The notes beneath the pieces were generated by a model. That model did no database searches. It worked only from the letters and a program-made list of their open reading frames with translations, and had not been told where the DNA came from. Both the position numbers and the translations under genes were made by a program. Positions 53,885-63,337 of a stretch of 64,000 nt of DNA are shown in pieces (the first letter of the stretch is position 1; every line of letters starts with the position of its first letter). The stretch spans positions 186,001-250,000 of the forward strand of contig NZ_QQTY01000002.1 in NCBI RefSeq assembly GCF_003670115.1. The letters run 5' to 3'. This DNA is from Natronorubrum halophilum (GTDB taxonomy: Archaea > Halobacteriota > Halobacteria > Halobacteriales > Natrialbaceae).

Positions 53885-55270
53885 ATGACTGACATCAACG
53901 CCCTGTACGCCGTCTCGCCGCTGGACGGCCGCTACGGCAGTCGGACCGCGCCGCTGTCGCCCTACGCCAGCGAAGCCGCACTCATGCGGGCCCGGGTTCG
54001 CGTCGAGGTCGAGTACCTGCTCGCGCTCGCCGACCTCGAGGCGACGCCGCTCGAAATCGGCGAAGACGAACGCGAACAGCTTCGCGGCCTGTATGAGCAC
54101 TTCGCGGAGGAGGACGCGCGACTGATCAAGACGCTCGAGACGGAGGGATACGCCGACTTCGACGCCACCAATCACGACGTCAAAGCGGTCGAGTACTTCG
54201 TCCGACACCGCCTGTCGGAAGACAGCAACGCCTCCACGTGGATCCACTTCGGGCTGACCAGCGAGGACGTGAACAACCTCGCCCACCGGCTGCTCGTCCG
54301 CGACGCCGTCGACGAGGTTCTTCTACCGGAGCTGTACGACGTCCGCGACGCGCTCGCCGAGATGGCACAGGAACACCGCGACCTCCCGATGCTGGCTCGC
54401 ACCCACGGCCAGCCCGCGACGCCGACGACGTTCGGCAAGGAGATGGCCGTCTACGCGGCCCGCCTCGGTCGTGCGACGGGCCGCATCCGCCGAGCCACGG
54501 ACGAACTCAGCGGCAAACTCGGCGGCGCATCCGGCACCTACGCGGCCCACGTCGCCGCCTACCCGGACGTCGACTGGTCGGCGTTCGCCGAGGAATTCGT
54601 GACGGAACTGGGCCTCGAGTTCGAGTCGCTCACCACGCAGGTCAACCCCTGTGACGACCTCGCGGCGGTCTTCGACGCCTTCCGCGGCGCGAACGACGTC
54701 CTACTCGACCTCGATCTCGACATGTGGCTTTACGTCTCCGATCGCTACCTTGGCCAGGAGGCCGTCGAGGGCGAAACGGGCTCCTCGACGATGCCCCACA
54801 AGGTCAACCCGATCGACTTCGAGAATAGCGAGGGCAACCTCTCGAAGGCCAACTCGGATCTGACCTTCCTCGCCGATTACATCACCACGTCGCGACTACA
54901 ACGCGACCTCTCGGACTCGACGGTCAAGCGCAACATCGGTGCCGCCTTCGCTCACTGTCTGATCGGCTACGGGAAGGCCGCCGCCGGGCTCTCGAAGGTC
55001 GTCCCGACCGAGCGGGTCATGCGCGAGGAACTCGAGTCGACGCCCGAAATCATCGGCGAGGCCGTCCAGACCATTCTCCGACGCGAGGGCCAGGAGGACG
55101 CCTACGAGCGCGTCAAAGCCGTGACCCGCGGCAAGGACGTCACGATCGAGGACTTCCGCGAGATGTTCGACGAGCTCGAGGTCGACGAGGACGTCCGCGA
55201 GGAACTGCGCGCGCTGACGCCGGCGGACTACACCGGCGTCGCGAGCGAACTGGTCGACGAACTGGAGTAG
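53885..55270 (+). CDS. purB: adenylosuccinate lyase
   Basis: PurB cleaves SAICAR and adenylosuccinate in purine synthesis. The 461-residue protein has MTDINALYAVSPLDGRYGSR at the N terminus, AHRLLVRDAVDEVLLPEL and ARTHGQPATPTTFG (conserved THGQ), and the signature SSTMPHKVNPIDFEN near residue 300. It is divergent from purNH, an adjacent purine gene, across 178 bases. The CPBP gene begins directly after its stop. Confidence 0.95.
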   Translation: MTDINALYAVSPLDGRYGSRTAPLSPYASEAALMRARVRVEVEYLLALADLEATPLEIGEDEREQLRGLYEHFAEEDARLIKTLETEGYADFDATNHDVKAVEYFVRHRLSEDSNASTWIHFGLTSEDVNNLAHRLLVRDAVDEVLLPELYDVRDALAEMAQEHRDLPMLARTHGQPATPTTFGKEMAVYAARLGRATGRIRRATDELSGKLGGASGTYAAHVAAYPDVDWSAFAEEFVTELGLEFESLTTQVNPCDDLAAVFDAFRGANDVLLDLDLDMWLYVSDRYLGQEAVEGETGSSTMPHKVNPIDFENSEGNLSKANSDLTFLADYITTSRLQRDLSDSTVKRNIGAAFAHCLIGYGKAAAGLSKVVPTERVMREELESTPEIIGEAVQTILRREGQEDAYERVKAVTRGKDVTIEDFREMFDELEVDEDVREELRALTPADYTGVASELVDELE

Positions 55271-56116
55271 GTGGCGTCAGACCTGGCCGTCGCGCCCCGA
55301 CGTGTCAGTACCTATTTCTATCGGAGGCAACTACGGATCCGTGTGTCCTCGAGACGACGGCTTTCGGCGGCGGTTCCAGCGAGCGTTCGTGCGGTCGGAC
55401 TCTGTCTCGTCATCGGGATCGTCGGCTGGTTTACCGGATTTGCCGCGACGCTCGGCGTCGAGATGCAGTTGTTCGCCCTCGGCTACGGGGCCGGAACGGT
55501 CACCCAGCTCGGGTCGGCGGTCGCGTTCAACGTCGTCGGCGCTGGCGGGTTCGCGCTGACGTATCTGATCGTTCGTCGCAACGGGTTCGACCGGTCGTTC
55601 GTCGTCGGTTTTCTCCGGCTTCGCAAACCCGACCGCTGGGATCTCGTGTGGATCGTCGTCGGACTGTTCGGTGCCTTCGTCGTCGCGTTCGGCTATCAAG
55701 CGGCGATCGAACTGTTCGACCCGTTCGGAACGGGCGGCGAGGGAACGACGCACTCGGGAATCGAGCAGGGACGCGAGTATCCGCTCCTGTTGTTGCTCGG
55801 CATTCCGATCGCCATCCTGCTCACCGGACCCGGTGAAGAGCTTCTCTACCGCGGCGTCATCCAGTCGCGACTCGGCGAGACGTTCCCGACGCCCCTGGCG
55901 GTGCCGCTGGCCGCGCTCGTCTTCGCCGTCGTCCACCTCCCGGTGTACATCGGGGAAGATCCCGGTGCGGTTTTCGTTAGCCTCGGGACGGTCACGGCGC
56001 TGGGGCTGTATCTCGGAACTCTCTACGAACTCTCCGACACCCTGCTCGTTCCCGCGCTGGTTCACGGCGCGTTCAACGCCGTCGTCTATCTCTCGAATTT
56101 CCTCGCACACGTGTGA
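55271..56116 (+). CDS. CPBP-family intramembrane metalloprotease (second)
   Basis: This 281-residue protein has several membrane helices and the CPBP motifs GPGEELLYRGVIQ, VVHLPVYI and HGAFNAVVYL. The GTG start at 55271 is adjacent to the purB stop; the first ~35 residues are basic, so an internal GTG (55343 or 55388) may be the true start. The other CPBP protein at 32316 is longer. The substrate is unknown. Confidence 0.8.
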   Translation: MASDLAVAPRRVSTYFYRRQLRIRVSSRRRLSAAVPASVRAVGLCLVIGIVGWFTGFAATLGVEMQLFALGYGAGTVTQLGSAVAFNVVGAGGFALTYLIVRRNGFDRSFVVGFLRLRKPDRWDLVWIVVGLFGAFVVAFGYQAAIELFDPFGTGGEGTTHSGIEQGREYPLLLLLGIPIAILLTGPGEELLYRGVIQSRLGETFPTPLAVPLAALVFAVVHLPVYIGEDPGAVFVSLGTVTALGLYLGTLYELSDTLLVPALVHGAFNAVVYLSNFLAHV

Positions 56117-56149
56117 CCCGCCGGCGTTTGGCGTCTCACAATCGGCGAA

Positions 56150-57079
56150 TCACCGCTCGCCATCGGACTCTCGGGACGTCTCGTCGTCTCGATCGGGATC
56201 GAGGGCCCACTCCCACTCGTCGATGGAGCCCTCGTCTTCGTCCGCCGCTCGAGTCGAGTGGCTCCCCGGATCCGCTCGCGTTTCGCCGCTCGAGCCCGCC
56301 CCATCGAAATATCCCGCCGTCGCGGGCGCCGACTCCGTCTCCGTTCCGACCTCGCCTGCGGCAGCCGTCTTCGACTTCGTGATCCCGGTTTCGCTCGAGT
56401 TGCTACGCCTCCGGTCGGCGGTTGCCAGACCGTCCGGTGCGTCCGTCGGATCGCGCTCTTGTCCGTCGCCGGCGTCGATATCCCGTCCACCGCTTCCGAC
56501 GTCGGTCCACCGTCTCACGGCGCCGCCGGTCCCGAGGGTCGCGACGCCCATCGCCACGACCGCACCGAGAACCGGAACGAGTTGACTCGCACCGAGGACG
56601 ACCGTCCCGGTCGCGAGCGCACGCCGGAGCGACGGCGACTCGTCGCCGAGCCGACCGGCGATCCGGTCGCCGACAGCGACGACGCCGAACGAGCCGCCGG
56701 CGATCAACAGCACCAGCCAGAGAAGCACCGCGGGGAGGGCGACGAGCGCCCCGAGTGCGAGGACCGCCGGGTTCTCGACGTACGTGGTGACGAATAACGG
56801 AATCGCGACGACGACGAGGAGACCGAAGAAGACGACGAAGCCGGTCGCAAACGCGAGATCCGGGCGCTCGAGGGTGTCGTCTCGGATCGAACGCGCGGCC
56901 GACGGCGTCCCGGCGATCAGTATTCCGCCGACGACGAGCGTGAGGGCCATCCAGCCGACCGCGAGCGCGAGGGCCCGGACTTCGAGGAGGTCGAGCACCG
57001 GCGTGGCGGCGATGCTCGAGACCGCGGCGACGGGACCGATGGGGAGTACCGCGTCGAATCCAGCGAAAACGGGAAACAC
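56150..57079 (-). CDS. haloarchaeal membrane protein with a long acidic C-terminal tail
   Basis: This 309-residue protein has about five helices in the first 190 residues (for example AVGWMALTLVVGGILIAGTP, GFVVFFGLLVVVAIPLFV and LGAVVAMGVATLG). The last ~110 residues are a charged disordered tail. I cannot name the family with confidence; a bacterial bactofilin-linked or halo-specific membrane family is possible. It converges on the second CPBP gene. Confidence 0.6.
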   Translation of the reverse strand: MFPVFAGFDAVLPIGPVAAVSSIAATPVLDLLEVRALALAVGWMALTLVVGGILIAGTPSAARSIRDDTLERPDLAFATGFVVFFGLLVVVAIPLFVTTYVENPAVLALGALVALPAVLLWLVLLIAGGSFGVVAVGDRIAGRLGDESPSLRRALATGTVVLGASQLVPVLGAVVAMGVATLGTGGAVRRWTDVGSGGRDIDAGDGQERDPTDAPDGLATADRRRSNSSETGITKSKTAAAGEVGTETESAPATAGYFDGAGSSGETRADPGSHSTRAADEDEGSIDEWEWALDPDRDDETSRESDGER

Positions 57080-57221
57080 GTGCTTGTCGTCTACGTTACC
57101 CAGCGCCGACTAAAAACGTGCGGTCGTGCCGGCTGGTGATTGCGTACGTGTCGTCCGGTACGTTGCGTTCGAAAATCGATGAGATCAACACCGGTTTGTT
57201 CGGGTGCCCCCAACGACCTGT

Positions 57222-57332
57222 ATGGGCGACGAACTACTCGAGTTCCTCTTCCCCGAGATCGCGACGGTCGCGCTGTTCGCCGTGGCGATCCTCGGGATGA
57301 TCGCACTGCTCTATATTTCGACCCAGTGGTAA
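57222..57332 (+). CDS. 36-residue single-span membrane microprotein
   Basis: MGDELLEFLFPEIATVALFA is followed by a hydrophobic helix VAILGMIALLYISTQW and a stop. A short acidic start with one membrane helix is typical of haloarchaeal membrane microproteins. It ends nine bases before the convergent dapE gene. Role unknown. Confidence 0.55.
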   Translation: MGDELLEFLFPEIATVALFAVAILGMIALLYISTQW

Positions 57333-57341
57333 CGCGGCGAC

Positions 57342-58514
57342 TCACTCGACGATCGACCGAACCGTCTCCTCGAGCGCCGCCGCCGCCTCGCGGACCGCGC
57401 TCACCGTAACGTACTCTCGCGGTGCGTGTGCGACCGCACCTTCCGAATCCGCGAGCACGCCGGGACCGAACACGACCGTCGGCGCGTCCGGGGCGAAATA
57501 GGAGGCCTCCGTCGCGGCGGCGAAGGAGCGGACGTTGCCGCCGGACGCGCTCGCAAGGACGTCGACGACTTCCGCGTCGGGGTCGGTATCCCAGGCCTCG
57601 AGGAACGGCGTTTCCCGGTCGGTAAACCGGAACTCGAGCCCGATACCGTCGGGCACGGCCGCCTGCAGGTGATCCGTCAGCGCGGCGTGGAACCCGTCGG
57701 CGGTCTCCGGCGGCACGCTCCGGCGGTCGACCGTCAGCGCGCAGTCGGCCGGCACTTGGTTGGTCGCCTCGCCGCCCGCGACGACGGTCGGCGTGAGAGT
57801 CGCCTCGCCCAGTTGCGGGTGGGCCGGCGGCGCGTCCTCGCGCCCGCCGAACGTTCGGATTCCCTCGAGAACGGACTCGAGGGCGGCAATCGCGTTGCGT
57901 CCGGTCTCGGGTTCGGCGGCGTGGGCGTTCGCACCCGCGAGGTGGATCGTCCCCTGAAACCGTCCCTTCGCTGCGGTACAGACGTCGAGATTCGTCGGCT
58001 CGCCGACGATCACCGCGTCGGCGTCTCGAGTCGGCGAGTCGCCCCTCGAGATCAGTTCGTACGCGCCCGTCGAGAGCACCTCCTCGTCGGGGGTGATCGC
58101 GAGCGTGACGCGCCCGGTCGCGTCCGCGGGGTCGACGGCGAAAAACGCGGCCAGTAACGCGGCGAGCGGCCCCTTCGCGTCACAGGAGCCGCGTCCGCAA
58201 ATCACGTCGCCGCCGCCGGCCTCTGGACCGTTCGCGTCGCGCTCGAACGGTACGTGCGGCGAGACGGTATCGATGTGGGTGTTCAAGACGAGGTGGGTGT
58301 CGGCAGCCTTCGGGCCGCGAGTCGCCAGGACGTTCCCGGCGTCGTCGACGCGGGGCGTCACGCCTCTCTCCTCGAGCGTCTCGCACAGAAACTCCCGCAT
58401 CGGGCCGATATCCTCGTGAGAGGGGAACTGAACGGCCGTCTCGAGGAAGGCGACGGGATCGAATTCGGCGTCGCCGACGCGTTCGTCCCCGGAACTCGTA
58501 TCAGTCCCGGTCAC
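57342..58514 (-). CDS. dapE: M20 metallopeptidase, probable succinyl-diaminopimelate desuccinylase
   Basis: DapE removes succinate to free L,L-DAP in the succinylase route. The 390-residue protein shows the M20 metal ligands: LNTHIDT (His), GRGSCDAKGPLAALLAAFF (Asp), TPDEEV (catalytic Glu), GEPTN and a C-terminal AHAPREYV (His). M20 members also include ArgE-like enzymes, but it overlaps dapF by four bases and closes the lysine operon, which supports DapE. The start is MTGTDTSSGDER. Confidence 0.9.
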   Translation of the reverse strand: MTGTDTSSGDERVGDAEFDPVAFLETAVQFPSHEDIGPMREFLCETLEERGVTPRVDDAGNVLATRGPKAADTHLVLNTHIDTVSPHVPFERDANGPEAGGGDVICGRGSCDAKGPLAALLAAFFAVDPADATGRVTLAITPDEEVLSTGAYELISRGDSPTRDADAVIVGEPTNLDVCTAAKGRFQGTIHLAGANAHAAEPETGRNAIAALESVLEGIRTFGGREDAPPAHPQLGEATLTPTVVAGGEATNQVPADCALTVDRRSVPPETADGFHAALTDHLQAAVPDGIGLEFRFTDRETPFLEAWDTDPDAEVVDVLASASGGNVRSFAAATEASYFAPDAPTVVFGPGVLADSEGAVAHAPREYVTVSAVREAAAALEETVRSIVE

Positions 58515-59341
58515 GGTTCGGCCGTCGGTTTGGCGCTCACTTCGCCGTCGAACTCGTGCTCGACGGGTCCGGTAAGCGTCGCGCGTCCGCGGTCGTTGAA
58601 GCTCACCTGCAGTTCGCCACCCGGCGGCCGAACCGTGACCGGGTCGGCGTCCGTGAGCCCGAGACGGCGCGCGATGACGGCGATGGCGACCGCGCCGGTC
58701 CCACAGGAGTCGGTTTCCCCTTCGACGCCGCGCTCGTAGGTTCGCTGGTCAAATCCGCCGTCCCCGTCCGGGCTGGCGACGGTGACGTTCGTCCCCCTGG
58801 GGAACACGTCGGCGTAGCGGACCGGCGGGGCGACCGCCTCGAGATCGACGTCGTCGACGTCGTCGACGAACGCGACGGCGTGAGGGACGCCGGTGTTTAC
58901 CAGCGTTACCTCGAGCCCTTCGATCTCCGCCTCGAACAGCGGTTCGGTGGCCGTGACGGGCACTTCGTCGGGGGCGAACGTCGGCGTCCCCATCTCGACG
59001 GTGATCTCGCCGTTCGCTCGATTCGCGCGCAGCGTGCCCGATTGCGTGTCGATCATGACGGTGTCGGTGTCCGTCCGCTGCATCGCCCACTCGGCGGCAC
59101 AGCGCGCGCCGTTGCCACACATCGGTGCCGTCGCGCCGTCGGGCTGGACCAGCGTCATCACGACGCGCGGCGGGCGAAAGCGTTCCTCGAGCGCGAGATA
59201 GAGGATGCCGTCGGCACCGACGCCGGTCTCGCGGTCGCACTCGCGTTCGGCCAGTTCGCCCCGATCGGAGACGTATTCGGCCGCATGGATAATCAAAAAG
59301 TCGTTGCCGGTGCCGTGGTATTTCTGGAATGGGACGGTCAT
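58511..59341 (-). CDS. dapF: diaminopimelate epimerase
   Basis: DapF converts L,L-DAP to meso-DAP. The 276-residue protein has both active-site Cys: MCGNGARCAAEWA and ETDSCGTGAVAIA. The N terminus VPFQKYHGTGNDFLIIHAAE is typical. It ends overlapping dapE by four bases and begins 102 bases after lysA, the only non-overlapping junction of the operon. Confidence 0.95.
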   Translation of the reverse strand: MTVPFQKYHGTGNDFLIIHAAEYVSDRGELAERECDRETGVGADGILYLALEERFRPPRVVMTLVQPDGATAPMCGNGARCAAEWAMQRTDTDTVMIDTQSGTLRANRANGEITVEMGTPTFAPDEVPVTATEPLFEAEIEGLEVTLVNTGVPHAVAFVDDVDDVDLEAVAPPVRYADVFPRGTNVTVASPDGDGGFDQRTYERGVEGETDSCGTGAVAIAVIARRLGLTDADPVTVRPPGGELQVSFNDRGRATLTGPVEHEFDGEVSAKPTAEP

Positions 59342-59443
59342 CGTGCTATCGTGTCTCGTGGTCGTTATCTGCTTCTCGGTCCGCGTTCGTCCTTGGTCTT
59401 TCGGTTCGGGGACCGCGCTGTCCCGCGCTCGCGTGGTGAACTT

Positions 59444-60802
59444 CTACTCCGCGAGGTCACCGCTCGAGTCGTCCGAAGTGCGACGCGCGTCGCGCTCGAG
59501 GCGCGTTACGTCGTCGACCGTCTCGCGGCGGCGAGCGAGTCGAACCTCGTCGCCGTCGACGACGACCGACGCGGGCCGGGGCCGGGAGTTGTACTGGTTG
59601 GCCATCTCGTAGCCGTACGCGCCGGCGTTCCCGATCGCGAGGACGTCCCCGCGTTCGCTGGCAGGGAGTTTGCGGTCGGTACAGAAAACGTCCCCGCTCT
59701 CGCAGATCGGGCCGGTAATCGTCTGTTCGATCGTCTCGCGGCCGCTGTCGGGCGTTTCGCTGCTCGAGGTGGCCGCCGCCGCGTCCGCGTCGGCCGTCAG
59801 ATTCCGAATCGGATGGGACGCGTCGTACATCGCGGGCCGAAGCAGCGTCGTCATCCCGGCGTCGATCCCGACCGCCGTCGTGTCGCGGGCGTCTTTCACC
59901 GTGTTCACCGTCGTCAGGAGCACCCCCGCGTCCGCGACGACGTAGCGCCCGGGTTCGACCGTCAGCGTCGCGTCCACGTCGCCGAGCGCGTCGCGGGTCG
60001 CGTCGGCGACGGCCTCGAGATCCAGGGGCTCCTCGTCGTCGCGGTAGGGAACGCCGAAGCCGCCGCCGACGTCGACGAACTCGAGGTCGGTCGGAAGCGC
60101 CTCGTTTCCGTCCCGAGCGAGGTCGCCCATCCGCGACACGAACTCCCGGTGGTCGTCGAGCTGGTCGCTCGAGACGCCCGAACCGACGTGGGCGTGGATA
60201 CCGACCACGTCGAAGCCGCGGTCGGCGGCATCTTCGAGCACCTCGAGCGCGCGCTCGGTCGGAACGCCGAACTTCGCGTTGGCACCGGTCTGGACCTTCT
60301 CGTGGTGACCGGCACCGATTCCGGGGTTGACCCGGAGGCAGAGCCGGCCGTCGTAGCCGCGGTCGGCGAGGCGGTCGATCGTATCCTCGGCCCCGACGGT
60401 GACCGTCAGGTCGGGGTACTCCTCCCACGCGTCGATACCCCAGTCCAGGTCGCTGGCGGGCGGGTTGACGGCCGTGTAGTGGACGTCGGCCCCCGAGTCG
60501 CTGGCCGCGAGCGCCCGCTCGAGTTCGCCGGCGGAGGCACACTCGAGGCCGATGCCCTCCTCGCGAAGCGTCTCGAGGACGTCCCCGAGCGCGTTCGCCT
60601 TCACCGCGTAGAGGATCTCGGCGTCCGGAAACGCGGCCCCGAGACGACGTGCGTTCTCCCGAACCCGCTCGAGGTCGAGGACGTACAGCGGCGAGCCGTA
60701 GTCGGCGACGAGTGCCGAGAGGTCGTCCTCGTTCCAGTCCTCGAGTCGGCGGACTGCGGGGTTCGCCCGCCCCGAGCGCTCGCGGGCGCCCGTATCACTC
60801 AC
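59444..60802 (-). CDS. lysA: diaminopimelate decarboxylase
   Basis: LysA is a PLP enzyme converting meso-DAP to lysine, the last step of the pathway. The 452-residue protein has the PLP Lys in EILYAVKANALGDVLETL, the substrate loop VGIHAHVGSGVSSDQL, DVGGGFGVPYRDDEEPL and the ESGDVFCTDRKLP motif. The start overlaps dapD's end by four bases. An acidic insert near residue 340 (ADADAAAATSSSE) is a halophile extension. Confidence 0.94.
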   Translation of the reverse strand: MSDTGARERSGRANPAVRRLEDWNEDDLSALVADYGSPLYVLDLERVRENARRLGAAFPDAEILYAVKANALGDVLETLREEGIGLECASAGELERALAASDSGADVHYTAVNPPASDLDWGIDAWEEYPDLTVTVGAEDTIDRLADRGYDGRLCLRVNPGIGAGHHEKVQTGANAKFGVPTERALEVLEDAADRGFDVVGIHAHVGSGVSSDQLDDHREFVSRMGDLARDGNEALPTDLEFVDVGGGFGVPYRDDEEPLDLEAVADATRDALGDVDATLTVEPGRYVVADAGVLLTTVNTVKDARDTTAVGIDAGMTTLLRPAMYDASHPIRNLTADADAAAATSSSETPDSGRETIEQTITGPICESGDVFCTDRKLPASERGDVLAIGNAGAYGYEMANQYNSRPRPASVVVDGDEVRLARRRETVDDVTRLERDARRTSDDSSGDLAE

Positions 60803-61635
60803 TCCCGCAGCACCTCCTCGCGTTCCGTCGCCTCGAGCGTCTCCGTCTCGAGGTCGGTGGCGACGACGGCGGGCTTGTACGCGCCCCCCTCGAAGAGGTC
60901 GTGGTCGCTGATCGAGGACTCGACGAAGCGGGTGAACGCGCGCCGGTCGGCGGGCAGTTCGCCGTAGAGCACCTCCTCCTCGACGAGGTCGTAGACCGGA
61001 ATTCGCGGCGTCAGCAGCGTGTTCTCGCCCACGACGCTGTTCTCGCCCACGACGAAGCCGCTCGTGACGCGACAGCCGGCACCGAGCGAAACGTCGTCCT
61101 CGACGATGACCGGCGCGCCCTCGACCGGTTCGAGGACGCCGCCGATGAGCGTATTCGCGCCGAGTTTGACGTTCGCGCCGATCTGGGCGCAGGAGCCGAC
61201 GGTGTCACAGGAGTCGACCAGTGTGCCATCGCCGATGCGCGCGCCGATGTTGACGAACGCGGGGCTCATCAAGATGCAGTCCGAGCCGATGTGTGCGCCC
61301 TGGCGGACGACGGTGCCGTCCGGCGTGTTTCGGCTGCCGCGGTCACCGTACTCGCTCGAGTCCGCCAGCGGGAGCACGTCGTTGTACGTGACGCCGCCGT
61401 GCGTGTACTGGCCGATCGAACGCAGGCCGAAGTTGAGCAGAATGCCCTGCTTGACCCACTCGTTGGCCTCCCACTCGTCGCCGTGCTTTTCGGCGGCGCG
61501 GATCTCGCCGTCCTCGAGCGCGTCGAGGAAGGCCTCCAGCGTCGCGTAGGCCCCTTCACCGGCGGTCTCGGCGCTGACGTCGTCGTTCTGGTAACGGCCC
61601 CACAGGTCGGAAATCTCGCTCTCGAGTGCGCTCAT
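60799..61635 (-). CDS. dapD: tetrahydrodipicolinate N-succinyltransferase
   Basis: DapD uses succinyl-CoA to open tetrahydrodipicolinate. The 278-residue protein has a left-handed hexapeptide repeat region (GARIGDGTLVDSCDTVGSCA, GANVKLGANTLIGGVLEPVE). Start is ATG 61635 (MSALESEISDLWG). It overlaps dapB and lysA by four bases each. Presence of dapD with dapE shows the succinylase branch rather than the acetylase or DAP-dehydrogenase route. Confidence 0.94.
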   Translation of the reverse strand: MSALESEISDLWGRYQNDDVSAETAGEGAYATLEAFLDALEDGEIRAAEKHGDEWEANEWVKQGILLNFGLRSIGQYTHGGVTYNDVLPLADSSEYGDRGSRNTPDGTVVRQGAHIGSDCILMSPAFVNIGARIGDGTLVDSCDTVGSCAQIGANVKLGANTLIGGVLEPVEGAPVIVEDDVSLGAGCRVTSGFVVGENSVVGENTLLTPRIPVYDLVEEEVLYGELPADRRAFTRFVESSISDHDLFEGGAYKPAVVATDLETETLEATEREEVLRE

Positions 61636-62399
61636 TCGCTGATCACGTCCGAGAAGTCGTACCAACCCGCCTTCTGTCCAGCGATCCACGTTGCCGCGTC
61701 GACCGCGCCCGCGGCGAAGACCCCGCGATCCTCGGCGCGGTGCGTGAGGCGGACCTCCTCGTGGTTGCCCGCGAGGACGACCTCGTGTTCGCCCGTGATA
61801 GCGCCCGCGCGAAGCGCGTGGACGCCGATCTCCCCCTCTTCGCGCGGGTCCTCGCCGTCGCGGCCGTGCGTGCGCCCGGCGAACTCGCCGTTGTCCTCGA
61901 TCTCCTCGAGCAGGCGGTTCGCGGTCCCACTCGGCGCGTCGCGCTTTGCGTTGTGGTGGGTCTCGACGAGTTCGACGTCGTACCCCGGCAGGTTTCGGAC
62001 GGCCTCGCCGACGACGTTCAGCAGGGCCTGAACCCCGCGAGCGAAGTTCGGCGCGTAGAGGACCGGGATCGTCTCGCTCGCGCCCTCGAGCGCCTCGAGT
62101 TGGTCGTCATCGAAGCCCGTCGTTCCCGTAACGAAGGCGACGCCGGCGTCGACGCAGGCGTCGGCGTACTCGAGCGCCGATTCCGGACCGGTAAAGTCGA
62201 TCACGGCGGTCGGTTCGCGGTCGACGACCAGCGAGTCGAACGCGTCCGCGGGTTCGATCTCGACGGTCTCGACCGTCTCGCCGTCCGGATCGCGGTTGAC
62301 CGCGAAGACGACTTCGCAGTCGGCGTGGTCGTCCGCGGCGGCGATCACTTCCCGGCCCATTCGGCCCGTCGCGCCGGTGACGCCGATCCGAACCGTCAT
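61632..62399 (-). CDS. dapB: 4-hydroxy-tetrahydrodipicolinate reductase
   Basis: DapB reduces the product of DapA to tetrahydrodipicolinate. The 255-residue protein begins TVRIGVTGATGRMGREVIAA (Rossmann NAD(P) loop), with VELVETHHNAKRDAPSGTAN (catalytic His-Lys, substrate loop). Start ATG at 62399; it overlaps dapA by four bases and dapD by four. The long open frame to 63464 is not part of it. Confidence 0.95.
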   Translation of the reverse strand: MTVRIGVTGATGRMGREVIAAADDHADCEVVFAVNRDPDGETVETVEIEPADAFDSLVVDREPTAVIDFTGPESALEYADACVDAGVAFVTGTTGFDDDQLEALEGASETIPVLYAPNFARGVQALLNVVGEAVRNLPGYDVELVETHHNAKRDAPSGTANRLLEEIEDNGEFAGRTHGRDGEDPREEGEIGVHALRAGAITGEHEVVLAGNHEEVRLTHRAEDRGVFAAGAVDAATWIAGQKAGWYDFSDVISE

Positions 62400-63337
62400 C
62401 GATCGCCCTCTCGGGTGGCTTCCGCGTCGCCGTCGACGACGTCGGCCGTCTCCGACTCGAGGTCGACGAGGACAGCCTCGAGACCGTCGCGATACTCGTC
62501 GGCGAGTCGGGTGAGCGGCGTTCGCATGCGTGCCGGGCCGTAGCCCCGGATCTCCATCGCTTCCTTGACCGGGATCGGGTTGGTCTCGACGAAGAGTTCG
62601 CGAAAGAGCGGGCCGAGCTCGTGGTGAATCGCCTGTGCGCGCGCGTAGTCGCCGTCGAGCGCGGCACCGACCATCGCGCAGGTGAGCTCCGGTTCGATGT
62701 TCGCGGCGACGCTGATCGTTCCCGTTCCGCCGACCGAGATGGTCGGAAGTGTGAGCGCGTCGTCGCCCGAGAGCACTGCAAAGTCCTCGTCGCTCGTTCG
62801 TTCGGCGATCTCGCCGATCTGACCGAGGTCGCCGCTCGCGGCCTTGTAGCCCGCGATGTTGTCGTGGCTCGCGAGTTCGACGGCGGTGTCCGGCTCGATG
62901 TTCCGGCCCGTCCGCGAGGGCACGTTGTAGACGATCTGTGGCAGGTCGACCGCGTCGGCGATCGTTCGGTAGTGGTCGACGAGCCCGCGCTGTTCGGGCT
63001 TGTTGTAGTAGGGCGAGATGAGGAGGAGGCCGTCCGCGTCGGCCGCGGCGGCGCGCTCGGAGAGTTCGAGCGCTTCGCGGGTGTTGTTCGAGCCGGTGCC
63101 CGCGATGACGGGCACGTCGTCGACGGCCTCGATGACCGCCTCGACGACGCGAATGTGTTCGTCGTGGGTCAGAGTCGCGGATTCGCCCGTGGAGCCGACG
63201 GGAACGATCCCGTCGACGCCCGCGGTCTCGAGTCGCTGTGCGTCGCGCTGTAAGGTTTCGAAGTCGATGCGTTCGTCTTCGTCGAACGGCGTACACATCG
63301 CCGGGAAGACGCCGGTGAAGTCGATTTCTGGTGTCAT
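62396..63337 (-). CDS. dapA: 4-hydroxy-tetrahydrodipicolinate synthase
   Basis: DapA condenses pyruvate with aspartate semialdehyde, the first committed step to lysine by the DAP route. The 313-residue protein has the family motifs GSTGESATLTHDEH, SPYYNKPEQRGLVDHY and NVPSRTG, with Schiff-base Lys in AGYKAASGD. It is the first gene of the dapABD-lysA-dapFE operon. Three hundred and fifty bases separate it from the divergent htpX-like gene. Confidence 0.95.
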   Translation of the reverse strand: MTPEIDFTGVFPAMCTPFDEDERIDFETLQRDAQRLETAGVDGIVPVGSTGESATLTHDEHIRVVEAVIEAVDDVPVIAGTGSNNTREALELSERAAAADADGLLLISPYYNKPEQRGLVDHYRTIADAVDLPQIVYNVPSRTGRNIEPDTAVELASHDNIAGYKAASGDLGQIGEIAERTSDEDFAVLSGDDALTLPTISVGGTGTISVAANIEPELTCAMVGAALDGDYARAQAIHHELGPLFRELFVETNPIPVKEAMEIRGYGPARMRTPLTRLADEYRDGLEAVLVDLESETADVVDGDAEATREGDR

